Below are positions 34,737-45,807 of a DNA stretch of 64,000 nt, in pieces (the first letter of the stretch is position 1; each line of letters opens with the position of its first letter). Source of the stretch: Coptis chinensis (taxonomy: Eukaryota > Streptophyta > Magnoliopsida > Ranunculales > Ranunculaceae); NCBI GenBank assembly GCA_015680905.1, contig CM027378.1, forward strand, positions 2,976,001 through 3,040,000. The letters are read 5' to 3'. The position numbers and the translations under genes are program-made. Below the pieces are notes generated by a model that saw only the letters and a program-made list of their open reading frames with translations, had not been told where the DNA came from and searched no databases.

Positions 34737-35580
34737 AACTTGCAAGTAATTCCTTGTGTCTCGCGACCATCTTCTTATAAAGGTTTTTGCTTGTTGTCTT
34801 GGCAACATGCTGAAATCTTTGGTCGTTCCTTTCCTTCCATAGATATGCCATTTGCCGCCTGAAAAAAAACCTTGTAGATCTCCCCGTGTCTTCCACTTTG
34901 CATATCACGAAGGATAGACGACCACTCCCTATTTTTTGTGGTTATCGGTCTTTGATGCCGGCGCTTGACTCGAGCTAGGACTTCCTTGGAGTATACACAT
35001 TCAAAGAACAAATGCCCTGAGAATTCCTGGCTATTGTTGCATAGGCAGCAAGCTGAATTTTGGAGAATTTTCCTGTTTACGAGTCTGTCCTGGGTGGGAA
35101 GGCTTTGAGAGAACAGCTGCCATGTAGAGAAAGAGTGTCTAGGCAACACCCACTTACTCCAAACTAGCTTATGCCATTTCTTCTTTTCCTTCTCTGGTGA
35201 CAGCGCCTGGTACGCACTGTTTGAGGTGAACTGCCCACTCGAATGCGGTGTCCACACTATCTGGTCTTGTGCGAGATGTTTGTTGATGTCCACCTCTTGA
35301 ATCACCGCCTTTAAGGTTTGATCAGTATCGATTGACTACATCAGTCCATTCCCATTAGAAATGATAACACCGACCTTAGCATCTAGCGGAAAATCCCATT
35401 CCCGCCTTTGCTTGAGTCTTGAAAGTAGCGGTGATCTTGAGCACCAAATGTCATCGCGATAGCGATGTTTCTTCCCTTTTGCAATGGAGTATTTGATGAG
35501 TTTCTTGGCTGCAGTTCTATTGTTCAAAATGCTCGCCACGTCCATGAGCAGTCTCTTGGCACTTTCATAGTCCAAAAGAA
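34737..35580 (-). pseudogene. LINE zf-RVT region
   Basis: WTPHSSGQFTSNSAYQALSP, KWVLPRHSFSTWQLFSQSLP, then CCLCNNSQEFSGHLFFECVY, the C..C...E..HLFF.C.Y zinc-finger-like motif after LINE reverse transcriptases. It continues in another frame to about 34740. Confidence 0.75.
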
Positions 35581-35605
35581 GTTGGACTTGATGTGTTGTT
35601 TCAGA

Positions 35606-36964
35606 TCAATCTACCCGGATGGTGTCTTCTTTAGATATTATTTTGAAAATCAGCCCACAATGTGCACCCACATTCCATCGGTGAACATTCATAACTCCCA
35701 GTCCACCTTCTTCCTTTGTTTGACAAACTGTGCTCCAACTCGCCTGGTGTAGTCCTTTTCTATTATTTGTGCCAGTCCAAAGGAATTTTGCACAAATACT
35801 TTCCACTTGCTCGAGAACTATCTTGGGCAGAATGAAGGTTCTTGCCCAATATGTGTGAAAAGCCAGCAGGATAGACTTTATAACCTGTAATCTACCCGCA
35901 TGAGATAATACTCTTGATTTCCAGTTGGTAATCTTGCGAGTGATCTTCTCTACCAGAGGTTGGCATTCCTTGATACCCAATCGAGCGGAGATGAGGGGGA
36001 GCCCTAGATATTTCACTAGAGGTTTGATCAAGTCAACCTCTAAAATGTTAGCCGAGCCTTTCGCCTCTTGGTCATCTAGTCCTCCCACAAGCGAGAGTTG
36101 TCTTGTGCTTGTTGATCAGAGCCCAGTAGCATTCCAAAAATATCCGGACATTCTTTCATGGCTTGTTTGGATGGACTCTCACCTTCTACTGAGCAACAGA
36201 GAACATCATCTGCGAAAGCCAAGTGCGACAGCTTCACCTTTTTGCATTTGGAATGATACTGGATAAGTCGGTTGTTGAGCCTTTCTTGAATCACACAACT
36301 CAGGATCTCCATAACTAGGACAAATAAATATGGAGATAATGGATCTCCTTGTCTGACACCGCTGCCCCCCTTAAAAAAACCTTCCGGGGCACCATTAAGC
36401 ATGACAGAATAGGAAGGGGATGAAATGCACATTTCAATCCATTGACACATATTATCTGGAAATCCGAAGGTCCTGATCATTGCCTTGATAGACTCCCAAC
36501 TGACCATATCAAAAGCGTTCCGAATGTCCAATTTAATGGTACATCTAGGTGTGCTATACTTCCTGTCATATCCTCGGAGGAGCTCATGAGAAAGCAGAAT
36601 GTTGTCTTGAATGGATCTGCCAGGAATGAAAGTTGTTTGGTTAGGCTGAACCAGATCATCAATAACTAGCTTAATCCTATTTGCAATAACCTTAGAAATA
36701 CATTTATACACGGTATTACACAAGGCTATAGGCCTAAAATCTTCTACTGAGTTGGGGTTATTGACTTTAGGAATAAGAAATAAGAAAGTGGCATTTATTC
36801 CTCTAGGAAATATACGCTTTTGAAAAGCATTAAGGATAGCTAGAGAGAAATCATGTCCGACAACATTCCAGCACTTCTTAAAGAAAGTGGGGGTGAACCC
36901 ATCTGGCCCTGGAGCTGTATTTTCCTTCATCTCAAAGAGTGCCTTTTTTACTTCAGCCGCTGTA
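35606..36964 (-). pseudogene. LINE reverse transcriptase
   Basis: The longest frame (to 36076) reads NTAPGPDGFTPTFFKKCWNV (block 1), FRPIALCNTVYKCISKVIAN, TIKLDIRNAFDMVSWESIKA (first catalytic Asp), GVRQGDPLSPYLFVLVMEIL, and LAFADDVL at about 36202-36219 (the FADD active site). Downstream, in a second frame (36088-35606), are KYLGLPLISARLGIKECQPL and LSHAGRLQVIKSILLAFHTY, the thumb and connection. One frameshift separates the two. It starts abruptly at VTAAEVKKALFEM near the 5' truncation. All catalytic residues are intact. Confidence 0.85.
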
Positions 36965-37029
36965 ACCCACCCTTGTTTGATTCTAACTGTGGTTGTTTGT
37001 TCAGAACTAATTTTTTTTTTTGTATGAAT

Positions 37030-37240
37030 AAATTGAGCGCACCCTGCGCCCTTGCTAGCAAATTTGGAGCGCACCCCGTACCCAAAGTTTCTGGATATTG
37101 GCCAAGGCACGAGCGCACCCTACGCCCTCCCAAGGCCAAAACAGAGCGCACCCCGCGCCCAAGTCCCTGGACCTCGAGTCAGACCAGAGCGCACCCTGCA
37201 CCCTTGCAAGGCAAAATCAAAGCGCACCTCGCGCCCTCTT
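37030..37240. repeat. GC-rich GAGCGCACCCTGCGCCC repeats in the leader of C
   Basis: Five units, about 40-45 bp apart, between primer site and gag. Each reads GAGCGCACC(C/T)(T/C)(G/A)CGCCC-like and is partly self-complementary. Confidence 0.75.
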
Positions 37241-37479
37241 CTGAATAGCCCGATTTCCCCAGGTTAGTACAAACTTCCATTTCTTCAAGTTATTCAGTGT
37301 TTCTAACTTGTTAAATACACTGAGCACGCGTATAGAAGACGTTATTCATAAGCGAAGCAAGGAGGCATTCAGGTACTTCTTTCTTCCACTCCTCGCCTAT
37401 CCTGTTAGAGGATTTATACTGGCATATCAGGGTTGTTTTGATTATTGTTGTGTTTCTTTAATATTGGACTTAGCCTTGC

Positions 37480-40188
37480 ATGCGATTAAGGTCAGGTAGG
37501 AGAAAAATGCCTAACGTAATCAAACGTCAACGTCAACACACGCGCCTATCTAGTATACCACACACTACACACCTATCTAGTATACCACACACTACACCTG
37601 AAATAATGGCTGAAGAAAGAGAGACTCCTCTCTCTGACTTTTATAAAGCCTTGAATGATAGCCCGAAATCTTGCATCGTTCTTGCAGACCCAGTAGGGAT
37701 TTCCAAATCCCCCCGAATATATTTAATTTGTTACCTGTTTGAAAAACCTTACCAACATATGTGTAGGATTGAACAAGTTCTTACCACATTCCATCATCCT
37801 ACGGTAGGTGCGAAACAAATTAAATTGAGGGTGTTTCCTTTCACCCTAGCCGATAAGGCGGCATCTTGGTTAACTGCCAAGCGCCTAATTCTGTGGACTC
37901 ATGGGCCAAACTTGTTCAATTGTTTATGGAACATTTTTACCTACCACTGAAGACAGATGAAATGCTTTCCAAGATTCATTTTTTCTGCTAGAATCCTCAT
38001 GAATCCTTTTCAGAGGCCTGGAATCGTTTCACTGATCTTCTTATAGAGTGTCCACACCATAACCTTGTGAAAGACAGGTTAGTCCCTACCTTTTTCAAGG
38101 GACTTTTACACCACCATAAAGAGGTCCTTGACATAATGAATGGGGGTAGTTTCCTCAGTAAAGGAGCCTCAGAGGTTTATAAATTTTTAGAAGATCAAAC
38201 AAAGCGTAATAATAACTAGGGGGGGTGGGTGGGTAGTGACTATATCCCCCGCTCCGCTAGTTTTTCTTCAATAGTTAAGGCTACTGGTATGTTTGAGATG
38301 AAACATGATCCTGAGCTTAAAACTTTAATCGAATCTCTTACTAAAAAGGTAGAAGCTATTTTTGTTCAACAAAAGCCTACCCTATCATGAATGTCAACTC
38401 TATCCCATGTAATTTCTGTTTGAGTCATCAGCATCCCGACTCCTATTGTTTTCTCTCCTATGAACAACAACCGGACAATGCTTGTTCCATTAATACCAAG
38501 CCTAACATACCTTGGCGACAAAACCCCAACTTCGATTGGCAAAATAATAATCAAAATGTTAGGCCAGCAAATAATTACAACCAAGCTCCTCCGAGACAAG
38601 GACAAGGACAAGGTAATTATAATAACTATAATGCTAATAGAGGTATCGTTCCGGTTAATCATAACTATCACAACCCACCTGTTAATAATCAATGTGAGAT
38701 AATTCTTGTCACACCACCTGTAACAACTACACATCCACAACCAGATTATTTCGACGCTTTTATGCAAACCCAACAACAAATTTTACAGTCCATCCAACTT
38801 TCCTTGCAGCAGTTAACCCAAGAGAAAGTACAACCTAAAGGTGTGTTTCCAGGTCAAGCGATACCTAATCCTAAAACAACAAACACAGCCTTTGAGGTAA
38901 ACAGTAATATTAGTAATGAAAATAGAAACGTAGGTGAGCTAAATGTCATCATCACTCTCCATTCAGGCAGAGTGGTTGATAACGCCGTAACTATGCCTTT
39001 AGTTACCCCACCAGTAGTTCCTACACCAGATATTTTACAAGATACCTAAGTAATAACTGAAGATCTTACCCCTGTAGAAGTACCAGTTGAACCACAACCT
39101 AAGAAACAAAAGGCTAAGGTTAAACATCCTGTTGATCCATATGCTAAATATAGAGAGAAACCACCGTTTCCCCAGAGATTAGCTATGTTAAACAAGGATA
39201 CAAATTTTGATGAGATTAGGGAGGTTTTCAAAAATCTAACGATAATCCTACCTTTTCTCGAAGCATTTAAAAAGTTACCTCACCATGCTAAGTTTCTCAA
39301 AGAGTTTGCACTACTAGGCGTAAGACAAATATTCCTAAAGACACCTTTTTAACTGAACAGTTTCCAACTTTAACCAAACATAATGGAATCGTTAAGTACA
39401 AGGACCCTGGTCATCCTACTATACAATGCACCTTAGGAGATTCCCACATGACGACCGCGCTATTAGATCTGGGGACGAGTGTTAACTTACTCCTTTATTA
39501 TTTATATAAACAAATAGGTCTACAGGAGATGCGACCTACTAAAATGGCGTTGCAATTGGCTAATCGGTCTATTAAGTATCCTAAAGGTGTGGTTGAAAAC
39601 GTGCTTGTTAAGGTTCAGGATTTCTACTATCCTGCTGATTTTATTATCCTCGGTACAGAAGTTGCTAACGACTCTGTTCCAATCATTTTAGGGAATCTTT
39701 TCTTGGCAACTGCCAACGTACTTATAAACTGCCGCGATGGTTAGATGTCCATGTCTTTTGGCCATCTTTCTGTTGAGGTAAATGTTTTAAAAATGATGAA
39801 AAAGTTACTAGATACGACTATCGATGGAGAAGTTAGCATGATCGAGAGCTTAGCTCAAGATTATTTCGAAACCACATTTCCTGATAATCAGATGCACCAA
39901 ATTCTTTCCTTCAGAAGTTCGGAATTCGACGAGGACTCCCTGGCAGTCGGTGATATCGAGGAAGATTTCATTCGATGTTTTTGCAACTTTTCTTTGCCAC
40001 ATAGCGAGTCCCCTCCTATTAACATCCATTCTTCCATTGATGCCATGACAGAAGAAGAATTTTTTACCCACTATCCTAGTGATTCTTACAACCCACCTAT
40101 TGAGGAATGTCTTACATATCTAAAATCTTCTGATGATATAGACCTGAGAGCTCTAGTTAGTTTATTGTCATTATTAGATAAACTTTAA
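37480..40188 (+). pseudogene. gag-protease region of element C
   Basis: Gag starts MRLRSGRRKM at 37480 and shows ETPLSDFYKALNDSPKSCIV, RIEQVLTTFHHPTVGAKQIK and FPFTLADKAASWLT. A CNFCLSHQHPDSYC knuckle follows near 38406. An asparagine/proline-rich linker follows (NYNQAPPRQGQGQG). The protease motif is ALLDLGTSVNLL near 39457 (the DxG active site here reads DLG), followed by IILGTEVANDSVPIIL. The tail to 40188 is acidic. No reverse transcriptase follows. The region is broken. Confidence 0.8.
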
Positions 40189-41280
40189 GTTTTTTTAGAA
40201 AATTTCATATTTTGCATTTATCATTATTAATTAGGATAATATCAACTTGCTTAAAGATAAGGTTTAGGTTAATATCAAACTTAGGCTTACAATGGAAGTT
40301 TTTGTCTTTTGGTTTAAGTTTTTAAACTTACCAAGTGTTTGATATTTGATTAACTTAGGACATTCGAATGCACGAGGCGAGTAGTGTAACAATACACTCG
40401 TGCATTGCTAATCAACTCGGAAATTAAAAATTCAATCTTTGACATTTCTTGTTAGATTTCATAATCACATAGTTAATAGTTAAATCAAGTTTTGTTAAGT
40501 TTTTTTAAATGTATGCAAGTTTGTAAACCTATTGGCTTTGCCACCTTTTAAATCCAAAATGTGGGTTTAGTTTAGAAATTTTGTAACCGAAATAACATAA
40601 AGCTTGAAAGGTGGGTTTGACGTATCGAGACACCCAACACTCGGTCAAACCCCACCACGTCACCTCCATCCCTAAGTATGTGTACGCACACTTGGGACGT
40701 AATTGCTTAACCTCCTCACAACTCCTAGTCAGAGGATACTTGGTTGTTTACAAAAGCATGCTTGTGTGACTCCGTGTTAAAATTCAGTATTGTATTTACT
40801 TTATGCACTTAAGGCTAAACCCGAGCCATAACATAACAACAAGTAGGACTAATCCCCACCTTAGTTAACGGATGTTGCGTCATTCAAATGCTACATTGAC
40901 TAAACAAAAATTTAAAATCAACCAAGCAGAGCCAATATAGTCATGTCCACAGGACAAACGCTTAGCACATAGATTAAGAGTGGAAAACTATCAGATTCTA
41001 ATGGACCAACCTTATTCACTCCCCTCCCTCATTTCATTTGCGAGTGAGATTCTTGGTAGCACCCCATATGGTGAAGTAGTGATCTTCTCCTTTGAAGCGT
41101 GTAGAGCCCCAAAACCTAGTTTTGAGCCCAAACTGTCCATTTCAAACAAGGCATAGTATCAAATCTACAGACAAATCAAATTTTCCAAATTTCCATCGCG
41201 CACAAACGTATTTCGATTTATTGAGTATCCAACTCATTGATTGCACATATAGTTAGATTTTACTAGTCTTGTAAACGTGC
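40189..41280. other. Gene-free spacer between elements C and E
   Basis: No recognisable gene. It contains a strong hairpin with 10-bp arms (AATGCACGAG at 40367-40376; CTCGTGCATT at 40397-40406). The right end runs directly into the gag start of E, so about 41000-41280 is probably that element's leader. No clear LTR boundary was found. Confidence 0.4.
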
Positions 41281-44055
41281 ATGAGACTATGGTCAGGCAA
41301 TCAAAAGCTTAGCGTAACTAAAACAAACTCACGTAGGAAAGCACGTCATTCTCGACAAACTCCTATCTCTCATACCCCAGTTTCTAAGATGGCGGATGAG
41401 GTAGTACAAGATGAAGAGCCTTTTTATAGTTTCTACATATTGTTACAAGATGGCCCTCCATCTTGTATACGACTCACATAACTCACGAGCAATTTCTGCA
41501 TCTCACCAAGCGTGTTCAATCTCTTACCCGTCTTCCACGGTCTTGAACACGAGTTACCGTACGAACACCTACGCCGGATACATTAGGTATGCAATACTTT
41601 TAATCATCTGAGTGTTTCTGATGATCATGTTAAACTAAGAGTGTTTCCCTTCACTCTAGCTGGTAAGAGCCACGCATGGCTTCTATCTCAGATGCCCGAT
41701 TCTTTCGATACATGGGAAAAGGTAGTGTTGTCCTTCATGAAGAAGTACTTTCCACCGAAGAAAACAGAAGAGATACTAAGTAAGATACAGTTCTTCAGAC
41801 AGAGTCTGATTGAGACATTCTCCGAAGCACGGGATAGATTCTCTGACCTGCTTCATTCATGCCCTCACCATAAACTAGAAAAATCCACTCTTGTCCAATG
41901 TTTTTTCAAAGGTTTTCTCCAAGAACACAAAATCACACTAGATATCATGAGTACTGGAAACTTTTTAGATAAAGGTGCTACAGAAGCTCTAACCTTTCTC
42001 GAGAACCAAGTAGAAAAGAGTACTCATTGGGGAAACACAAACAATTCCAGAACATCCCAGCCCAGTACCTCTAAAGCCAATTGTATCTTTTAGGTAAAAT
42101 CCGATCCAGAGATTAAAACACTAATCGAAACCCTCACAAGAAAGATAAATGCCTTCGCAACCAAACAAAAAGACCATACTCCTCAACCAGTCATTAACAT
42201 AGATATAGCACCATGCACTTTCTATTTCAATTTAAATCACGTATATACCCATTGTCCCTTGCTCAACAACATCGCATCACTTCAACCAGAAGAAGTTTGT
42301 GCTTTCAATGTACCAAATGCACTATGGAGTCAACACTTAAATTTTCAATGGAATACTAATCCACGAACCCAACCACCTTCAGGATTCACAAATCATGTCA
42401 AACCATAAAATACATTTAATCAGTTCAGACAAGGACAAGGTACCTACAACAATCAGAATAGAGCGATGGTTCTATCCAATGTGAACCAGAACTACCAAAA
42501 TTAACCAATCAATAACCAAAGAGACCTAGTTCCAGTTACCCAACCTACTAGTGTTTCGTTAGATAAGACATCCGAGATGATGCTATCTTTGATGTAACAA
42601 CAATCTCAAATCTTGGTGTCCATACGACAATCTATAAAATTACTAACTCAAGAAAAAGCCCAGAAAGGTGTGTTCCAAGAACAAACAGTTCCTAATCCTA
42701 AACAAGAAAACACAGCCTTTGAAGCTACAAATGATCCCAAGTAAACACTATCATGAGTTATGGTCTATCGATGTAGAAGAAACCCTTCTCCATAATCCTA
42801 TCTATGAGGATTAAATCCTCTTTTCCATGATGTATTTCCAATTCATTCATTCTTTTACTTTTGCTTCAATGGAATACATCATATAAGGTAACCGAACCCT
42901 CTACTTGGAGTGTGTGGTTGTAAGTGCCGGAGCCTTGAGTCCACGTATACCTTGCATGCTCCTTGTTAGCACTTTTACTCATAGTTTGAGTAGTGTACCT
43001 CTATGGAGCAAGTATACATTTTTCTTTTTCTTTATTTTACATTCTTTTCCAAAATAGCTTTTCTTTGTTGTTTTGACTAAAGTTCTTATTTTTTCTGTGC
43101 TTATAATAGAGGATTCTCAATACAACACTAGTCATGTGATTTTCTAAAACACGGGCAATGGATTCTACACAGACCAACCCCTAGAACAGTACAATCTAGG
43201 GGTAGTTTGAGATCAGTTTTGCTTATTAAGGGTCGCCTATATCACCGTACTGATCTCACAGGTATGGACATTTATGTCTTGTGCAGTAAATCCCCTAACT
43301 CACATAACTGAGTCAACATTTATGTCTAGATTGGGTTCACATTGAGTCGACATGAAAGTTGCCTACGACAATCTGTTATGGTATGTTTTTAATCACGACT
43401 TTTGTTCGAGTTCTTTGTATATATCTCTATATAGTTTTTCAAAAACTTGAGGATATAAAAATTTAAAATCTTACGTCCCAAAGTAACCAAAATGATACTA
43501 GATAAACGTATGATTTTATCTTCTTGTAAAAACTCTCTATATGGTTAGAGATACCTTTTGAGAAAAACAATAACCAAAAAAAAAAAAAAAACTCGACGAG
43601 GCGTCGAAATCTAGAATTAAACAAATGGTGTAACCTTTGAAACCATTATATGTTTAATTCTATCTCATATTCACCTCTCTATTATTGTCTCGAGAATCTG
43701 ACGTTAAAAGACTAATTTTGTACAAAATTTTCAAAAATTCTTTCTCCCCCCCCCCCCCTTCTCTAAAAACCTTACAAACTTTTCAAAAATGTCTAAAAAT
43801 AGTTTTTCTCCACCGAGCAATACTCAATGGAGACGTGTACCAACCCCTTCTTAAGTTTTTATAGCTCTTCCAGTTGATATAAAACTTGGTATTTGGAAAA
43901 GAGTTCACGCTACAAAACCAGGTCAAGGAAAAAGTTATTTCGCACACAAAAGATGTGCAATTAGGGAAAACTGGTGTATGCGTTGTCAAACACCAGATTC
44001 CCCTGGCCTTCAACCTCTTAGTAAGGTTCAGCTTTCAAGGTTTATACTTGTTTAA
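41281..44055 (+). mobile_element. Athila-like element E, left part
   Basis: A different subfamily from A-C. Gag starts MRLWSGNQKLS at 41281 and includes RVFPFTLAGKSHAWLLSQMP and ILSKIQFFRQSLIETFSEAR. A cysteine/histidine knuckle-like stretch lies near 42210. The post-pol block at about 42880-42960 (GGTAACCGAACCCTC...GGAGTGTGTGG) matches B and A, so most of pol is not represented. B (TTTAA duplication) interrupts it at 44056 and it resumes at 61738. It is broken. Confidence 0.65.
43788..44049 (+). pseudogene. Unrecognised small ORF with cysteine pairs, element E
   Basis: Reads SFSPPSNTQWRRVPTPS, then KRVHATKPGQGKSYFAHKRC, then AIRENWCMRCQTPDSPGLQP. CxxxxxxWCxxC could be a metal-binding knuckle. 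It lies in the post-pol region just before B, and no homologue was seen elsewhere in the window. It may be another small retroelement ORF or non-coding chance. Family unknown. Confidence 0.3.
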
Positions 44056-45303
44056 TGATAAGAGCCCAAAACTGTAGTTTTAACCCCTTAATAACATTAT
44101 ATTTAGACAAATTATGTTTATAATCAATAAGAGTTTGTACTGTTTACGTGCTTTTATGTATTTCAGGTATAGGAGTCAAATATGTGAAGAAATATGTCAC
44201 TTTTGCGAGATAAAGGAGTAAAGATTGGTTGCTAAAAAGTTCTATGATTAAAGGGCAAGATTCAAGGAGAAAAAGTCATTTTAAAGCCCAATCAAAGCTG
44301 AAAAGTCAAAGTCAACATGGACATAAATAGAGTAGAAAAGTCAATATAACTTTCGCAGGCCGTATCTTTGGACTCAGACCTCGGAATTGGGCCTACTATA
44401 TGTCAAAACGACCGGTTCGGAAAGAGATTTCTAACGGTCTAAGCCTTGACCCAATCATAGGACCAGAAGTGGACAAAAAGGCTGTTGAATTAATTTCCAG
44501 CTGAGAATCCCTTTTTGGACATATGTAATTTGGTTTTGGGCTTGATTTCATGGCCCAAAACATGGCTCCAAAGCCCATGCACAAAATTGTAGACCTAGCC
44601 CTCTCCTATATAAAGAGGATTAAGGCATAACTCTTACAAACTTAGATTTATATACTTAATTAGATACTTAGTTTTAGTTTTTAGAATAATTCTCTCTCTT
44701 CCCAAACACAGTTAGTCAAGTTCTTGTTCTTCATTATGTCTTCTTCTTATTTCTCTATTAATGATAGTTTGATGAATCTGAGCTAAACCTCCATTAGAAG
44801 GGTTTGATGAAGCTTTGATGAAGATTTGATGTGTTAGTTAGAATTATTACATATTTAAGAGTTTCACTTTAGCAGGTTAGTTTATTCACCATGAGAATGG
44901 GTTAAATTTCCTCAAATGCTAATTATTAGTTGGTAGAGATTGTCATGAATAATTAGGGATCAACACTTAATCTTTATCGGTTAGAATTGCAATAATCTGC
45001 ACTAGCATATTAGAAATTTATCTAAGTGGAATCAAATTATCCTAATCCCTTCTCCATATTCACATCTTAGTATTCAATTGCCATATTAGTATAATTAAAT
45101 CTATTACTCTCATTAGTTTTGATAGAATTGTTAGAATTAGGTAAACTTTACGTCTAGACAACTAAGAGTGGAATGAATTCTTTACTCCACATATTGCACG
45201 ATAAGCGAGAGTAGATCTTTGATCAATAGTAAAAATTCAAGCGTTTACTTATTCCTAGCATAATTAGTTAAGAGTAGGTAAACTATTGTTTTTATTATTA
45301 TCA
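44056..45303 (+). repeat. 5' LTR of element B
   Basis: TGATAAGAGCCC...TTATTATCA. A TATATAAAGAGG TATA-box-like word lies near 44608, which would place the transcription start shortly downstream. Confidence 0.9.
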
Positions 45304-45449
45304 AATGGCGTCGCTGCAATCTTAGTTTTGTTTCGATTCGTTTGCTTTAGTATTTTCAATCCTACCGAAACCCCATCAAACCTACCCACCCTTGTTTGGT
45401 TCTAACTGTGTTTGTTTGGTTTAGAAGATTTTTTTTTTCGAAATACTAC

Positions 45450-45565
45450 ATTGAGTGCGATCGCGCCGTAAGTACTATATTTCGCAAGTGCGCCCGCGCT
45501 CAGGTTACTGGAAATCATGTCAAGCCCGATTTAGCCTGTTTCCAAGCGCGCTTGCGCCCCTTCTG
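45450..45565. repeat. GC-rich repeats in the leader of B
   Basis: Units GAGTGCGATCGCGCC, AAGTGCGCCCGCGCTC and AAGCGCGCTTGCGCCC. Diverged versions of the GAGCGCACCC family seen in A, C and D. Confidence 0.6.
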
Positions 45566-45807
45566 AACAAAGCCCGATTTTTCGTAGGTTAGTTCAAACT
45601 CTCATTTGTTCAAGTTATTTAGTGTTTCCAACTTTTTAAATACATTGAGATTACATATACAAGATGTTATTCAAACGCGTAGCAATTAGGCATTCAGGTA
45701 CTCTTTCTTCCACTCCTCGCCTCTCCTATCAGAGGAGTTTCCATTCTAGCATATCAGGGTTGTTTTGACTGTTGTTAGTGTTTTTTTTATATTGGCCTTA
45801 GCCTTGC

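Larger units (their letters stand above)
34092..36964 (-). mobile_element. 5'-truncated plant L1 LINE
   Basis: A non-LTR element on the minus strand inside the leader of element C. A 14-bp target duplication ACCCACCCTTGTTT flanks it (34078-34091 and 36965-36978). It contains reverse transcriptase, zf-RVT and RNase H regions. The endonuclease and the ORF1 gag-like protein are absent, which fits ordinary 5' truncation during target-primed reverse transcription. On the minus strand the 3' end is a T-run followed by a few A residues rather than a long poly-A tail. Confidence 0.9.
21674..40188 (+). mobile_element. Athila-like LTR retroelement C, interrupted
   Basis: + orientation. The 5' LTR is 21674-23149 and resumes at 33972-33997 after element A. 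Then come the primer-binding-site-like AATGGTGCCGCTGCC (33998-34012), a leader split by a LINE (34092-36964), GC-rich repeats (about 37030-37240), a gag region and a protease region. No 3' LTR belonging to it was identified, so the right boundary is uncertain. It is broken, with roughly five or more breaks besides the two insertions. It is older than A and than the LINE, which both lie inside it. Confidence 0.7.

Noticed and set aside
35465-36669. Plus-strand ORFs over the LINE
   Set aside because: Antisense to the reverse transcriptase; no domain.
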